A DNA stretch of 64,000 nucleotides from Cordylochernes scorpioides. Taxonomy: Eukaryota > Arthropoda > Arachnida > Pseudoscorpiones > Chernetidae. Below, piece after piece: positions 21,615-32,889 of the stretch (position 1 is its first letter; each line of letters opens with the position of its first letter). The DNA is taken from NCBI GenBank assembly GCA_030710605.1, contig CP092879.1, positions 20,933,706 through 20,997,705 of the forward strand, read 5' to 3'. The position numbers and the translations under genes are program-made. Below the pieces are notes generated by a model. The model made no database searches. It saw nothing but the letters and a program-made list of their open reading frames with translations, and had not been told where the DNA came from.

Positions 21615-21616
21615 TT

Positions 21617-21829
21617 TGTCGTATTGTAATTTTTCGAAAGTTCAATGTGTGGAAATGACAATTATGCAGTCGTTTGTGGCTCTCTCCACCTCAATAATCA
21701 TCGTCTTTATTTTTTTTTCAAATCTTTTTAAACAAAACAAAAATTTACATACACCATTTAATTAAATCTTTAGTAAAAAAAAAAAAAATAATAAAATAAA
21801 ATTTACATTCTATCATTCAAAATGTATCA
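21617..21829 (-). repeat. 5' LTR of the Gypsy element
   Basis: 213-bp partner of 16935-17147; carries the presumed promoter for the minus-strand element. Confidence 0.93.
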
Positions 21830-21835
21830 TATATA

Positions 21836-22180
21836 TTATATATATATTAAAATATTATTTTATTTTAAATTATTATTTCATAAATTCAAATACTCTGCTA
21901 AATCGACCGCCAGATGTCACTCTTCCCCTATAAAAACTCGTTGTTGTTGTTCCCCGATGGCCGGCTAAAACCTTTGTGCATTATGTAAATAATATTTTAT
22001 TTTCCTTGTTCTACTCGCCTTAAGCCAGGCAGTACTTTTACCAAATTATGTTTATTATATAATCCTAAAGCTCAATTAAAATAATCTCTTATCAAAACTA
22101 TTTTTATTTTCATATCTTCAAGATTATTATTTCAACCACGACTGCATTGCCATAGCTTGATCCTCAAAATAATCTAAAAT
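21836..22180 (-). repeat. solo LTR related to the LTR pair at 49.9-52.6 kb
   Basis: Minus-orientation homologue of 49941-50314: shares AAATCGACCGCCAGATGTCA, TGTTGTTGTTCCCCG, GGCCGGCTAAAAC, ATGTAAATAATATTTTATTT, CTTAAGCCAGGCAGTACTT and CCACGACTGCAT. CTATAAAAACTCG may be its TATA box. No internal region accompanies it. It abuts the Gypsy element. Confidence 0.7.
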
Positions 22181-22469
22181 TCAAGCAGAAAATCTCATTC
22201 ATCTTTGTTTTATAACAATAAAAGGAAATCTCATATCTTTTTATTTATAACATATATATCGTATATTTTAAACTGTATGGCACTTTTAGTATATGTCACA
22301 TATCTTCCAATAAGTTAGAGCCGAAACCTTAAAAGATTCTACCCTTCTTTTAAAATGTACACATTTGCTACCACCCCCATATTTTGTATTTATGCTATAT
22401 ATCTTTATTAATAATACCTGTAAACCCCTATTTGTAGGTAAAAATAAAAATGTTGACGTCAAAATAAAG

Positions 22470-22850
22470 ATCCAAAGAGTGGTCTGTCAGCTGATGGCAG
22501 GGACAGAGGAGAGGAAAAAGCCAACGCCCAGCCCATGTGGGGCCCCCAGGGACTCTTTATAGACGAGACATGTAAACAGGCAGGTTTTGGCAGGGGGTCA
22601 GCAGATTTTCTAGGGTGTGGCCATCGGCATACGGCTTCGGTGTCTGACACTCTCTCTCTCCATGTCTCGGTGATAAGCATCCAAGTTTGTGTCATGGCCT
22701 CTACCTCTGTCTCGTGGGCTGTCCCCGATCACTCTCGGTGTTAACATCTAGCCCTGCCACTGCTTCTTGTTGTCCGCGTGTGGGAAGAACATCAACACTC
22801 GCTTCACGTACACGACTGCCAGCTTATCCATACGTCGGAAGGATCACATA
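22470..22850. other. GC-rich island (about 50-55% GC), function unknown
   Basis: Stands out sharply from flanks of about 25-30% GC. Runs of CT, CCCAGCCCATGTGGGGCCCC and several CpGs. Overlapping ORFs exist on both strands, none with a recognisable motif. It could be a promoter/first exon, a transferred or contaminant-like segment, or an old repeat. Confidence 0.4.
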
Positions 22851-23121
22851 TGCAACAATATTACATATATATTGCAAAAAAAAAAGATTTTTCTGTTGAT
22901 ATTGGAATTAAATTTATAGAATTATTACTTACTGATGCTGTTTTTCTTTTTTTTATATACATGAGTATTTTATGAAATTGATTTGCTGTCGTGGTAAAAA
23001 TAATAAAACATATTATTCGATAAAATAATCCCTTGAATTAATATTAAAATAATTACAGAGTAATTTGATCTGGGAATTATAATTATGAAATAGAAAATAA
23101 TTTTCATATATATATATATAT

Positions 23122-23718
23122 GGAAGCAATGGTCGCCTCTCCCGTCAAAATAAACGTCAGAATCTGACGCCATCTATTGACCGTCGCCGCAACTACGGCA
23201 TCGGGTCGGTGACAAAGTCACAACACCAACTTTGGCAAACTGAAAAGCGTCCACCTAGAGACCATGGTTTCGGGCTAATGTCCCTCGTCAGTCTAGGGCG
23301 GACTTTATTCCATGAGATCCACACGGGATCTAATGGAATCCTGGTCAATAGATGGCGTCAGTTTCTGACGTTTATTTTGACGGGAGAGGCGACCATTGCT
23401 TCCATGGATTAATTTCCTCCCAGCAAATTTTCCATCTATGTTTTGCCAATAGATTTGGCCCAGCCACATTGCCAGCAAAACACCTCTTTGGTAGATTGTG
23501 AGGATTCCATTAGATCCCGTGTGGATCTCATGGAATAAAGTCCGCCCTAGACTGACGAGGGCCATTAGCCCGAAACCATGGTCTATAGGTGGACGCTTAT
23601 CAGTTTGCCAAAGTTGGTGTTGTGGCTTTGTCACCGACCCGATGCCGCTAGTTGCGGAGACGGTCAATAGATGGCGTCAGTTTCTGACGTTTATTTTGAC
23701 GGGAGAGGCGACCATTGC

Positions 23719-23721
<3 letters not shown>
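23122..23721. mobile_element. ~600-bp foldback element
   Basis: Left end GAAGCAATGGTCGCCTCTCC and right end GGAGAGGCGACCATTGCTTC are inverted repeats extending over CGTCAAAATAAACGTCAGAA..TGACGCCATCTATTGACCGTC. The terminal block also occurs inverted at 23347-23406, and 23209-23340 is the inverted copy of about 23510-23640. The whole therefore folds into nested hairpins. Relatives: 27622-27695, 29481-29691, 31668-32095. No ORF with coding meaning. Confidence 0.8.

Positions 23722-23723
<2 letters not shown>

Positions 23724-23762
<39 letters not shown>
23724..23762. repeat. (AT)n microsatellite
   Basis: About 39 bp of TA repeats directly after the foldback element, possibly its target. Confidence 0.9.
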
Positions 23763-23764
<2 letters not shown>

Positions 23765-23769
23765 CGAAA

Positions 23770-23885
23770 GATCAGGGAACAGGCTAAATCAATGTTCAGT
23801 TGATTTCTGTTCCACCAGATAGCGCTCTGCCTTCTGTAAAGCACATGTGCTCCTGGTCAGGATATGCCATTTTTAATATATATGT
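23770..23885 (+). repeat. 3' fragment of the ~330-bp CCTGGTCAGGATATG repeat
   Basis: GATCAGGGAACAGGCTAAAT..., CTGTTCCACCAGATAGCGCT, AAGCACATGTGCTCCTGGTC, AGGATATGCCATTTTTAATA, as at 59,395-59,515. Confidence 0.8.
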
Positions 23886-24524
23886 ACGCCTCAGAAATGA
23901 TTATAATAACTGTGTTCAACTCTATTTTAATTTCCTTTATCAATAATAATAAATTATTTATGAACTATAAACCATTTTATTAATTCCTTTTTCAACATTT
24001 TATATTTAAATGTAGCTTCTCTCTCTCTCTTCTGTCTCTTTTATGCAATCCTCTAGTTGTATCTAGAAATCAGACAATAGTTAGTTATAAAAAATAAAAC
24101 ATTTCCCTTTTACATTGACCTTTTCATTAATCTGTATCTAAAGAACTAATATTTAAAGAATGCTTTGTTTTTTAAGTTATAAAAGAATTAATGGCCCTTT
24201 ATTCAAACACATTATACTTAATTTATTCAGATTTCTCCAAATTTAATTGAGGAATTCAAGTTAAATGGCTCATAGAAATTTTAACGAGAAATCAAATGAA
24301 TAAAAAAATCTGTGGAGTTTCTAAATAAAAGGTTTTAATAAATCATCAATTTGCATATTTAAATTACTTTCATATTCAAAAATAATAAAAAGAAGGTGAA
24401 TTAGGCTTTTTTTTAATTGCATGCAAATCTATAGATAAAAAAGATAATTGATTTGATAGCGAATATAAAAAAACTAGAACATTGGCCCTTATAAAATAAG
24501 GGTCTAGAACGACAACCAACAATA
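23886..24524. other. AT-rich non-coding stretch
   Basis: Nothing recognisable. Confidence 0.4.
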
Positions 24525-24849
24525 CAATAGAACCTCCCTGTAAAGGACACCTAATTGCAGAGCCAAATTGTCCTTTACGGAGAGGTGTCCTCTTACCGGA
24601 GAGTTGCTAAATAGTAAAAATTGTAATTTTGCAAAAATTAAAACTGTTCTTTGTAGAGAGGTATCCTCTTACCAGGAGTTTCTAAATAGTAAAAGATTTT
24701 AATTTTGCAAATGAAAACTGCGCTTTATAGAGAGGTGTCCTCTTACCCAAGAGTTTATAAATAGTAAAAATTGTAATTTTGCAAATGAAAAATATCCTTT
24801 ATAGAGAGGTGTCCTCTAGCGCGAGTGTCATCTCATGGAGGTTTTACTG
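24525..24849. mobile_element. pogo/Tigger-type MITE with internal tandem repeats
   Basis: Ends CAATAGAACCTCCCTG (24525) and GAGGTTTTACTG (ending 24849), TA at 24523-24524 and 24850-24851. The interior carries about 3.5 copies of a ~72-bp unit (GAGAGGTGTCCTCTTACC...CTAAATAGTAAAA...TTTTGCAAATGAAA), so it is 325 bp where its relative at 9751 is 169 bp. Confidence 0.8.
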
Positions 24850-26758
24850 TAAAAGAGATTACCTAAGTGATTCCTTTAATTACAGCTTTGATGCTTTTTG
24901 CTATATTTCGTTATCACTGCTTTCCATCTCTGTGTTAATCTGTTTCATCATCAATTCGAGTACGTTTTTATTTCTCATATCTAAAGAAGGGCTTTCCGTT
25001 GTCATACTCGCTGCTTCTAACTTCTATGTTCTGTTTCATAGAGAGTTAAGACGAGTTCTCGTTGTTGTTAAAACTCAGAGCGTCTCTATCTCGTATAAAC
25101 ATCTCTATCTCGTGAACAGGATATTGCTATCTGTCTCTAGAATATTGTCGCTTTTCGCACTGATTCATTAGGTCTTGTGATTTATTTTTCTTCAGATGAA
25201 GTTTTTTGAAGCATATTTCTCACTTTTGAGCTTTGTCTTGCACTCGGCTAAGTGTGCTAAGTCTACGTAAAGGAATTTTGATCAAAAGTTATTCTAAATC
25301 AATATCTTTATATCTGTCGAATATGAAATACTTATATATACATTTTTATATATATTCTATAGAATTATTCTAACAAGATTCTCACTAAAAAGAGTTGTTT
25401 TTCACTAAATTATACACAAAATACCTGGTTTTTCTTATTCCTGGTATTAGGGCACTCGAATACACACAAATCGACATTTTAATATACAACATCATTAGAG
25501 AGAATTATTTTTCAACTAACATTTTACCTATTTTTCAATATTTCATGAGATAAATCCCTCTCTCTTTTATTATAGACGCATATAAATCGGGTTTTAAAAA
25601 TAATATATTTTCAATTCAGATCAATTTAGTTTTTTTTCAACATATTTTTCTTAATTCCAAATTTGTTGGCGTTTTCTATATGAAAATAGATATTTTAATC
25701 CAAAATAAGCTAAAGATTTTTTATTTTACATAATTTCCACCATTTTACAAAATCGCCACAATTTTACAAATTCGTACAGAAATATTTTAACTGATGACTA
25801 TTCCTGATTCAAAGACCCTTTGTTCTCATTTCGTATCTAAAATTTGACAACTTCTTCATTTCCAGGATGTGATTTGACTCCTCTTTGTATATTAATATAA
25901 AATTATTATTAAATATTAATTTTTAAACTCACTGTCAATTCCGATTTTAAAATTCTCAAAACGTTGACATGTCAATATAAGAACTAATAAATAAATATAT
26001 ATGTGCATGATAACAAGTTCTAATTCACAAATAACTAGTTTTGCTCATTCTGTAGAGTATTCGAAACATACCAACAGATAACTTGAATCGAGCTAGAGAA
26101 AATGTAGAGTTAGATAAATTAATCCCCTGAATCAAATTAAGTTTAAATTATCTGGCTTCCGGGGATAAGATTCTATTAAGAAACTTTCTCTGAAAACTTT
26201 ATTTTCTATAAACTATTTTTATAAAAATAAAATTAACCAGAAAAGTTCGATTTTTTTATCTCAGAATTTATAGTATGATAGCCGAGTTAATATCAACCAT
26301 TTCGCACAAGAAAACCGTATTAAAGACATTTTTAGCGACAAATTGCGAAGATGGATTATGCTATTTATGGATTATGCATACTTTTCGAAATGATTACAGA
26401 TTTACACTATTATTATAAATATAGTGTTTAATTAAAAATAAACAGTGTTTGAATTCACTTTGATAATATGAATTTAATACACTTAAATTAATCAAAATTT
26501 GATAGTCACTTCACAATCGTGCAAACTATCATATAAAGCGATGTAGAGGTCAATTCTAGAATATAACTGTCAAATCACTCATAGTACTGATATAAAGCCT
26601 TTTTATTAATATATTGTCGTGAGGTATTTACATAAAGGACATATCAATAAATCGAATAAATGACATTAAGTTGTTTTAGAAGAGGTTTACAAAAACATTT
26701 TGGATAAAAAGCAATCCTCCGGTTTATATTATATTTACATATTGTGTTTGTTGATAAT
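24850..26758. other. AT-rich stretch, no supported gene
   Basis: A 130-codon plus-strand ORF (24779-25171) starts within the MITE and is hydrophobic; its minus strand has short fragments such as MRNKNVLELMMKQINTEMES. Neither is convincing. The rest is unannotated AT-rich DNA. Confidence 0.4.
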
Positions 26759-27292
26759 TTAATCACTCTTACCTTTGATTACACGGATTACCTCAATTTC
26801 ACGTCTACATATAGGACAAGCAGTAGTTTCTTCCATACATCTGATAATACATTTCTTACAGAACTGGTGATGACAGCGTATCGTTATGGAGAGGTTATTT
26901 ACATGTTCCCAACATATAGGGCAATCATCATTCTTTATTTCTACACCTATTGGCATATCACCATATTCCACGGGAGAGTTTTCATGGAATTGAGAAAGAT
27001 AGTGGTGTCTTCGCAGATAGCAACATTCTATTTGTTGGCGTAAATGATGCTGAGAAGCTTCATTTGGAAAGAACGGTATTTGATTGGCATCAATATTTGT
27101 CTGGTGATTATCTGGATTATAATTTTCTATTGGTGAGATTTCTCTATTTTCTTGGATCTCGAATCCATTTTGATCTTCTTGATAAAAGTTTAATTCTTGT
27201 GGATTTCTTGATGAAGATTCTGTTAGAATCTGACTGTTAGAGCTTTGATTTGATGTTCTACTCATCTGGTCTGTATTCTTTGGCGCATTCAT
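26759..27292 (-). CDS. RING-finger protein, probable E3 ubiquitin ligase, single exon
   Basis: ATG at 27290-27292, 177 codons, uninterrupted. Residues 1-80 are Asn/Gln/Ser-rich and probably disordered. Residues 124-162 form a C3HC4 RING: CPIC, then CHHQFCKKC, then CPICR, with all eight zinc ligands present. The C-terminus is basic (REIEVIRVIKGKSD). RING domains recruit ubiquitin-conjugating enzymes, so a ubiquitin-ligase role is likely, with the substrate unknown. No membrane segment or other domain. It is the only intact non-transposon ORF seen. It has no neighbouring exon and could be a small intronless host gene, a retrocopy, or cargo of an element; no LTR, TIR or poly(A) tail was found at its borders. 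Confidence 0.8.
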   Translation of the reverse strand: MNAPKNTDQMSRTSNQSSNSQILTESSSRNPQELNFYQEDQNGFEIQENREISPIENYNPDNHQTNIDANQIPFFPNEASQHHLRQQIECCYLRRHHYLSQFHENSPVEYGDMPIGVEIKNDDCPICWEHVNNLSITIRCHHQFCKKCIIRCMEETTACPICRREIEVIRVIKGKSD

Positions 27293-27621
27293 CTTTTGAA
27301 TTGAAAAGGAATTCGTTGTACTAAGGTTTGGTAAGATTCAGGCTATTGGCTCAAAATGAAATAGTTAGCAAATAAACTAAACCGAGATATTTACTTATTC
27401 TCCTTAAATTATATGCAAATAAGAAACTTGCTCAATGACCTAAATGAATAGAATAGATTTCGAAGTCACTATTTATGTGAATATTATATATAAAAATCCA
27501 ATATGTAAATTTAATTTTTACAAAATTAATATTCGGGATATTTGATTAATTAGTTTATCGGATTGAATTTTTGATAATCTAAACAATTATGAATAGGTTT
27601 TTAACATAAATATAGAGCCAT
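27293..27621. other. upstream region of the RING ORF
   Basis: AT-rich, would hold the promoter of the minus-strand RING gene. No clear TATA or initiator picked out. Confidence 0.35.
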
Positions 27622-27695
27622 AGAAGCACAGAGCGCCTCTCCAATCAAAATAAACGTCAAAACCTGACGCCATCCATCATGGCGCCATTTTCCAT
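27622..27695 (+). repeat. fragment of the foldback family
   Basis: GAAGCACAGAGCGCCTCTCC, AATCAAAATAAACGTCAAAA and CTGACGCCATCC match the end of the 23122-23721 element. Confidence 0.75.
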
Positions 27696-27850
27696 CTATA
27701 TAAATATATAGATTTAAATAATTAAATATGTTTACAACTAAACAAATAATAAATATTTTGGATGATTTGGTAGGTTACATAATTATGTAACTATCGAAAA
27801 ATAGACCCAATTTCCACTAGAAAATAAACCAATTTAAAATACACATATGA

Positions 27851-28571
27851 CCTATTATATATATATAAAAGTCAGTGTATGTATGTATGTATGTATGTGG
27901 GTATCTATGTCGGCTATACACGTCCACAATACGTAACTAATCTGACTGAAATTTTAACAGTATATAGAGTAGAATCTGGAAAAACTTATAATGAAAATTT
28001 CAGGTCTCTATCCCGATATTCTTCGAGTTATTTGCAAATTGCGTTACAAATTTGCCTTTTAGCTCGCAAGCAGCGCCTCTAGCGGTGAAGATGGGAGGTA
28101 ATATCAGCTGACCTAATGTACAAGTAAAACGTGTTTTGACAGGACATAGCGAAAAATCTGTAAAATATATTTATCGGATTTTTAGCCCATAAAAAAATAA
28201 TATTGACAGGTTCTGGGCAAAAATAGTTGTTTTTTATTCAGAAAATGATGATGACAATATTGCTGTATCATTTTTGATTATCAGATACGAAATTATATCG
28301 GGAAAAATTCCAAAAAGCTGAGACCACGGGTGAAGCCAGTTCATTTTTAGTGTGCAGGAACAAAATTCTAACAGAAAAACATTCATTCGAGCAGAACACA
28401 CAAAGCCAGATCATCTCTTTATTAAAATATCGCTTCTCTGACACAAAGTTTGGAGCGGGACGTTTCACAAGAGTGAGATCCACGGCGCCAATTTATAATT
28501 GTAACGAATAGTATTTGACTAAAAACATTTAATCGGGTAAAACCCGGGCGTTACCTGGGTCATTCGGCTAG
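27851..28571 (+). mobile_element. non-autonomous Helitron
   Basis: The 3' end has CCCGGGCGTTACCTGGG (short hairpin), seven bases, then CTAG at 28568-28571 followed by T, the Helitron terminus. The 5' end CCTATTATATATATATAAAA then GTCAGTG and (TATG)n resembles animal Helitron starts, although the expected TC is not clear. About 720 bp; no Rep/helicase. A second copy of the last ~90 bp is at 46186-46274. Confidence 0.7.
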
Positions 28572-29379
28572 TTATATATAACACTAAAATAGTTATTTTC
28601 TATATATTGGTATTTTCAAAGAGAAAAATCAGTTTTATATTTTTGAATAAAATTTTAAGATGATTAAAGAACTTCGTTAAATCCACTTGGTCAACACTTT
28701 TTGCTGCTTGTGTTTTTTATTGTAATGTCAAATAATAAAATATTGTTTCACCCATATAATAACACTGATATCAATTGAGAATATTAATTGGTAGCAGTAA
28801 TTAATGATATCTAATTATAAAATATATCGACAGAGTTTGTAGAGGAATTTGTTTTCAGCTTTGGCACACTTAGAATCACAGATTTGATATGGATGCTATT
28901 TATAAATGAAATTAAAAAGATTTGAGGAGCAAAAAATCATTAAAAATTGTTGCTCTATTGAACCTTCTGACATTTTAAATTAAATATCCGTAGTTTAATT
29001 TTTTTAGACGTCTATATTTTCAATGTTTAAACTGTTTAATTAGTTTTTCATTTTGTAGTCAAGTAATATTTACAATAAGATAAATGTTAAATTTATTAGT
29101 TAATAAGCTTTTTTAAAACTAATTTTTGCCTTTTCTTATATCTTGCCACAACCTTAATTTTTTAACCTTCAAACTACCTATTTTAATTCACGTTTCACAC
29201 TATCAAGATTTGTGTTCTACTTGATTGTCAATCTATAACGGATATACTTGTATATCGTATATTGAAATAACTAGATTAGAATTAAAAAGTAATTCATATA
29301 GCGCAAATTTGAATATTTAAATTGAATTATTATTTAGCAGAATAGTAGTTTGAAGGATATTGTTTGGATATGTGTAATG
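28572..29379. other. AT-rich non-coding stretch
   Basis: No signal that can be supported. Confidence 0.4.
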
Positions 29380-30480
29380 TAATCTCCATTATTTGCTATG
29401 ATAGACTCGAGGCGGGTACAGAATTAAACACAGGTCTTGGCGACGATAACCTCGTTCATTTGGGTTATCACCGTGTTAGCAGAATCCTCTCCCGTCAAAA
29501 TATACGTCAAAACTAGGCGCCATCTATTGACCGTCGCCGCAAACTAGTGGCCTCGGGTTGGTGTCAAAGCCACAGCACCAGCTTTAGTAAACTGAGAAGC
29601 GTCCACCTAGAGACCATGGTTTCGGGCTAATGACCCTCACCAGTCTAGGGCGGACTTTATTCCGTGAGATCAACACGGGATCTAATGTAATTAACTTAGT
29701 TAATGGTATTGTGGTAGATTTATTGACATATTTCTCAACAATCACCGATGCATTTTAGCCAAGGTGGAAACGGTCTTGAGAGTTAAGAGGTGCGAATTCC
29801 GGAATTATATGGCTAGGGACGTAGGCTGTCAACCCTGCTTGTATCTCCTTTGCCTTGTAAGTTGGAGATGAAATTTTTAAAAGACAATTTCTACCAGCGG
29901 CTACCATGCCTTTCCAAAGCTTCATAACGGATCCAGTACGTTGATGTAGGTGTCAGCGTTCATCCTGAGACGCCAAAGACCATCAAGGAGGCAAGAAATA
30001 TCTTGTACATCACGACAGATTCCTCAGATTCTTTGATTAGACTCTCATTCCTGCAATTCACCATTTGGTCTTGGCTAAATATCTTATCAACATGATATAA
30101 CTTAACATTCCACAAAATACATGTTGTTGAGGACAGCAGCCTTTCATTTTCTGTTTACCACTTCAGATCTTCGGTGAGAAAATTATCTTTCAGAAGGGTA
30201 TAGGACTTGAGACCAATGTCCTCGTGGACAGTTCTGACAATTGTCATAGGATCAACGCCCATCTCCTTGGTTATGGCCCTCAATCTCTTTTCAGGGTTCC
30301 GTCATTTGACCGATTCCTTGTTTCTTCCCCTGTTCGAACCATGCGACCATTTTGTTCTTGTAAATATTCTCTCTTTGTCTCTAACGACCTCATCTAACTG
30401 CTTTTAACGATTAAAAGATAATTTTAGAAACTTAAAGAACTTTTCGGTGCGCAGAGAAACAATAATGGCTGCTCGATTTT
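29380..30480 (-). pseudogene. Tc1/mariner-superfamily transposase, heavily decayed
   Basis: Minus-strand blocks in order: RAAIIVSLRTEKFFK (start near 30,480), a basic linker, NPEKRLRAITKEMGVDPMTI, VRTVHEDIGLKSYTLLKDNF, RLLSSTTCILW, then a VYLN-like region and the C-terminal ANTVITQMNEVI...RLESIIANNG near 29,390-29,480. This is the HTH plus DDE layout of Tc1/mariner transposases. Several stops and frameshifts, and a foldback insertion (29481-29691), interrupt it. Distinct family from the mariner at 1404. Confidence 0.75.
29481..29691 (+). repeat. foldback-family insertion inside the transposase
   Basis: TCTCCCGTCAAAATATACGT, GCGCCATCTATTGACCGTC, GTCCACCTAGAGACCATGG and AGTCTAGGGCGGACTTTATT match the first half of 23122-23406. 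The transposase C-terminus resumes on its left. Confidence 0.75.
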
Positions 30481-31667
30481 CATATTCATATACGATACAC
30501 TGCACACAACTGTATTGTTACAGTTAACTGGATATGTGTTCAAATGAAAAATATTTAAATATATATATATTACTTTTTATGGTCCTGCCCAAGAGTCTGA
30601 ATACGACAAATATATCACTTTTGAAAATAATTCATTTCACTAAGAATCCTGTTAAAAATATTAAATTATTTTAATATGGAAATTTGTCTACAATTATATA
30701 TCGCATAATATAATTGCATAATATAATGCATTATATAATTGCATACATGACATATATGCAACTATATAATATAACCATCCCCTTATGTATATTTGTAGGT
30801 ATATACGATGCCTGGTTTATTCCTTCGCTTATTTGCTATCTTTTATCACATGATCCGAAAGAGCCAATCAGCTTTGAGGCAGCAAATGAGTGATTATGTT
30901 TCTAAGCTTATTGTTTGATCGATATTTTATATGAACTGACCAAGGTTCTAAATTCTTATTTTTTATTATAAGAATTTTCATATATTTTTATTATTATATT
31001 TTGTATTTTATTTTATATCTTTAAAACAAATTGTATTATGTTGTTGTATATAAATGATCAGGATATCACAAGTGAAAATCTTAACTTAATATTTTTATCC
31101 TATAAAGGTAAATTAGAGGTTGTGAGAAAGTTAGGGTTATAGCACCTGTACAATTCTAGTTTAATTATTCTTGAAATTTTCTCCATCGCACGTATATGTA
31201 CCAGGAGCTAATGTTGTCCACTTTTGTGGGTAGCCATAAGATAGTTAATTAACTTTTAGAACAAAGAAGCACACCATTTATTTTTTAAACATTCTAAAAA
31301 ATGTTTATTCTTTAACAGCCTTGTGAAAAGTAAAACCTTATTTAATAGTTAATTATATTCGGGATTAGGAAGTTGGGGACAATTTACCTAATTAATGTTC
31401 AACCTCTTTTTAGACACAGATTCAGAGCTTTTCCAACTAAAGAGCCTTTATATATGCAAGAATATAGTTACATAACTAGTTGCATATAGTTATTTGTGGC
31501 GTCGGGTGAAGAGTTTCTTTAATATATTTGGAAGTGTTAAAGAGTTTATTTTTCTATAGAAGAGAAAATTTGCTCTTAAGCTCGCAACACTTAAAAAAAT
31601 GAATCTCACCCAAAATATAAAAATCCCCTATATATATAAATGGAATTCTTGCCGGGAGGAAATAGGT
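30481..31667. other. AT-rich non-coding stretch
   Basis: Repeated TATAATTGCATA units at 30,700-30,770; otherwise nothing supported. Confidence 0.4.
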
Positions 31668-32095
31668 TTATGAAAGCATAGGGCGTCTCTTCCGTTAAAA
31701 TAACCGTCAAAAGATGACGTCTAGTTTGACGTTTATTTTTGACGGGATAGATATCCACTGCTTTTAAAGACCAATTTCCTCCCGGGATGATTTCCATACA
31801 CTTGTAATTTTTGACTATAGATTTAGCTTAGCCACTTTGCCAATGAAACACCTCTTTGGCAGATTGTGAAGATTCCATTAGGTCCCGTGTGAATCTCATG
31901 GATTATATAAAGTCCGCCCTGGGCTGACGAGAGCAGTTTGCCCGAAACCATGGTATCCAGGTGGACACTTCGCAGTTTGCCAAAGATGGTGTAGTTGCTT
32001 TATTAGCGACGCGAGGCCGCTAGTTTGCGGCAATGGTCAAAAGATGGCATCTAGTTTTGACGTTTATTTTGACGGGAGAGGCGTCCTATGCTTTT
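31668..32095. mobile_element. foldback-family element, composite
   Basis: A short hairpin (31672-31762: GAAAGCATAGGGCGTCTC, TTGACGGGATAG..) precedes a second unit (about 31,770-32,095) that matches 23407-23721 (TTTCCTCCC, GCCACTTTGCCA.., CACCTCTTTGGCAGATTGTG, AAGTCCGCCCTGGGCTGACG, final GACGGGAGAGGCG). Confidence 0.75.
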
Positions 32096-32889
32096 ATATA
32101 TATTGAGGATCGAGCAATTCATTATAGATACATCAAAATGAGAGCATATATTGGACCAAATATATTGATTAAAAACAAATTTCGATATTTCGACGAGGCT
32201 GTTCGCCTATCTTTTTCTAGGAATTTAAACTCCTTGTAAGCTTATTATCCGCGTGATGCGTGAGAAGTATTGTTTCATATAACACATAGGTTGTGCGACC
32301 AAACCATTTGAATTGAATTATTGTATCCTCAGAGATAAAATTCTATATATATTATATTCGACTCTTTTCGTTTTAACTGTGGGTATGATTGTGGTATGTC
32401 TATCTTCCTATTGATGCTACTTTTATCTTCCATAGATGCCCTCCAGAAATATTCTTCCGTGTGTTTATCCTATACATCACTATATAAAACTATTTGATTT
32501 TCAAAATCTGGTGTATGCCCTTGCATGATTGCATGATATACAAGTAACGATAAAGGGCTATGTTTTTGAAGGCTGTCTTGTGTTGATTAAGTTTCTCTAT
32601 TAGGGTTTTTCCAGTTTCGCCATTTTAAGATGATGAGCAAGATTTGCATGGAATAGGGTAAATGATGTTGGATTGGGTTTCTTGTTTTGAGTCTCGTTTA
32701 GTTATAGAGTGACGTAAAAGGTAAAATAAAACGGTTAATGATGAATATTTTTCGGTCAGTTTGGAAGGTTTTAAAGCTAACTATATTTGAATATCTAGAA
32801 TATGGGTGCTGATTCATAACTGTTGATAAGACCTGGATTCATCAATACACACCTGGAACGAATATTCAGCTAAAGAAGTAGAGAATGAA
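32096..32889. other. AT-rich non-coding stretch
   Basis: No gene supported. Confidence 0.4.

Larger units (their letters stand above)
16935..21829 (-). mobile_element. complete Ty3/Gypsy LTR retrotransposon
   Basis: 213-bp LTRs at 16935-17147 and 21617-21829 (TGTCGTATTG...AAATGTATCA, TG..CA ends) are almost identical, differing mainly around an A-rich tract, so the insertion is recent. TATA flanks both sides (16931-16934 and 21830-21833), a possible 4-bp target duplication, though the flank is an AT repeat. Transcription runs right to left: 5' LTR (21617-21829), primer-binding region, gag, pol, polypurine tract GTGGGGGGTAG beside 17147, 3' LTR. No env-like ORF lies between pol and the 3' LTR. 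Order PR-RT-RH-IN places it in Ty3/Gypsy. Confidence 0.95.

Noticed and set aside
22365..22975. Overlapping ORFs of 65-78 codons in the GC-rich island
   Set aside because: They overlap on both strands, have no motif and arise from low stop frequency in GC-rich DNA; kept only as a compositional island.
24779..25171. 130-codon plus-strand ORF
   Set aside because: Begins inside a MITE and has no domain; composition reflects T-rich DNA.
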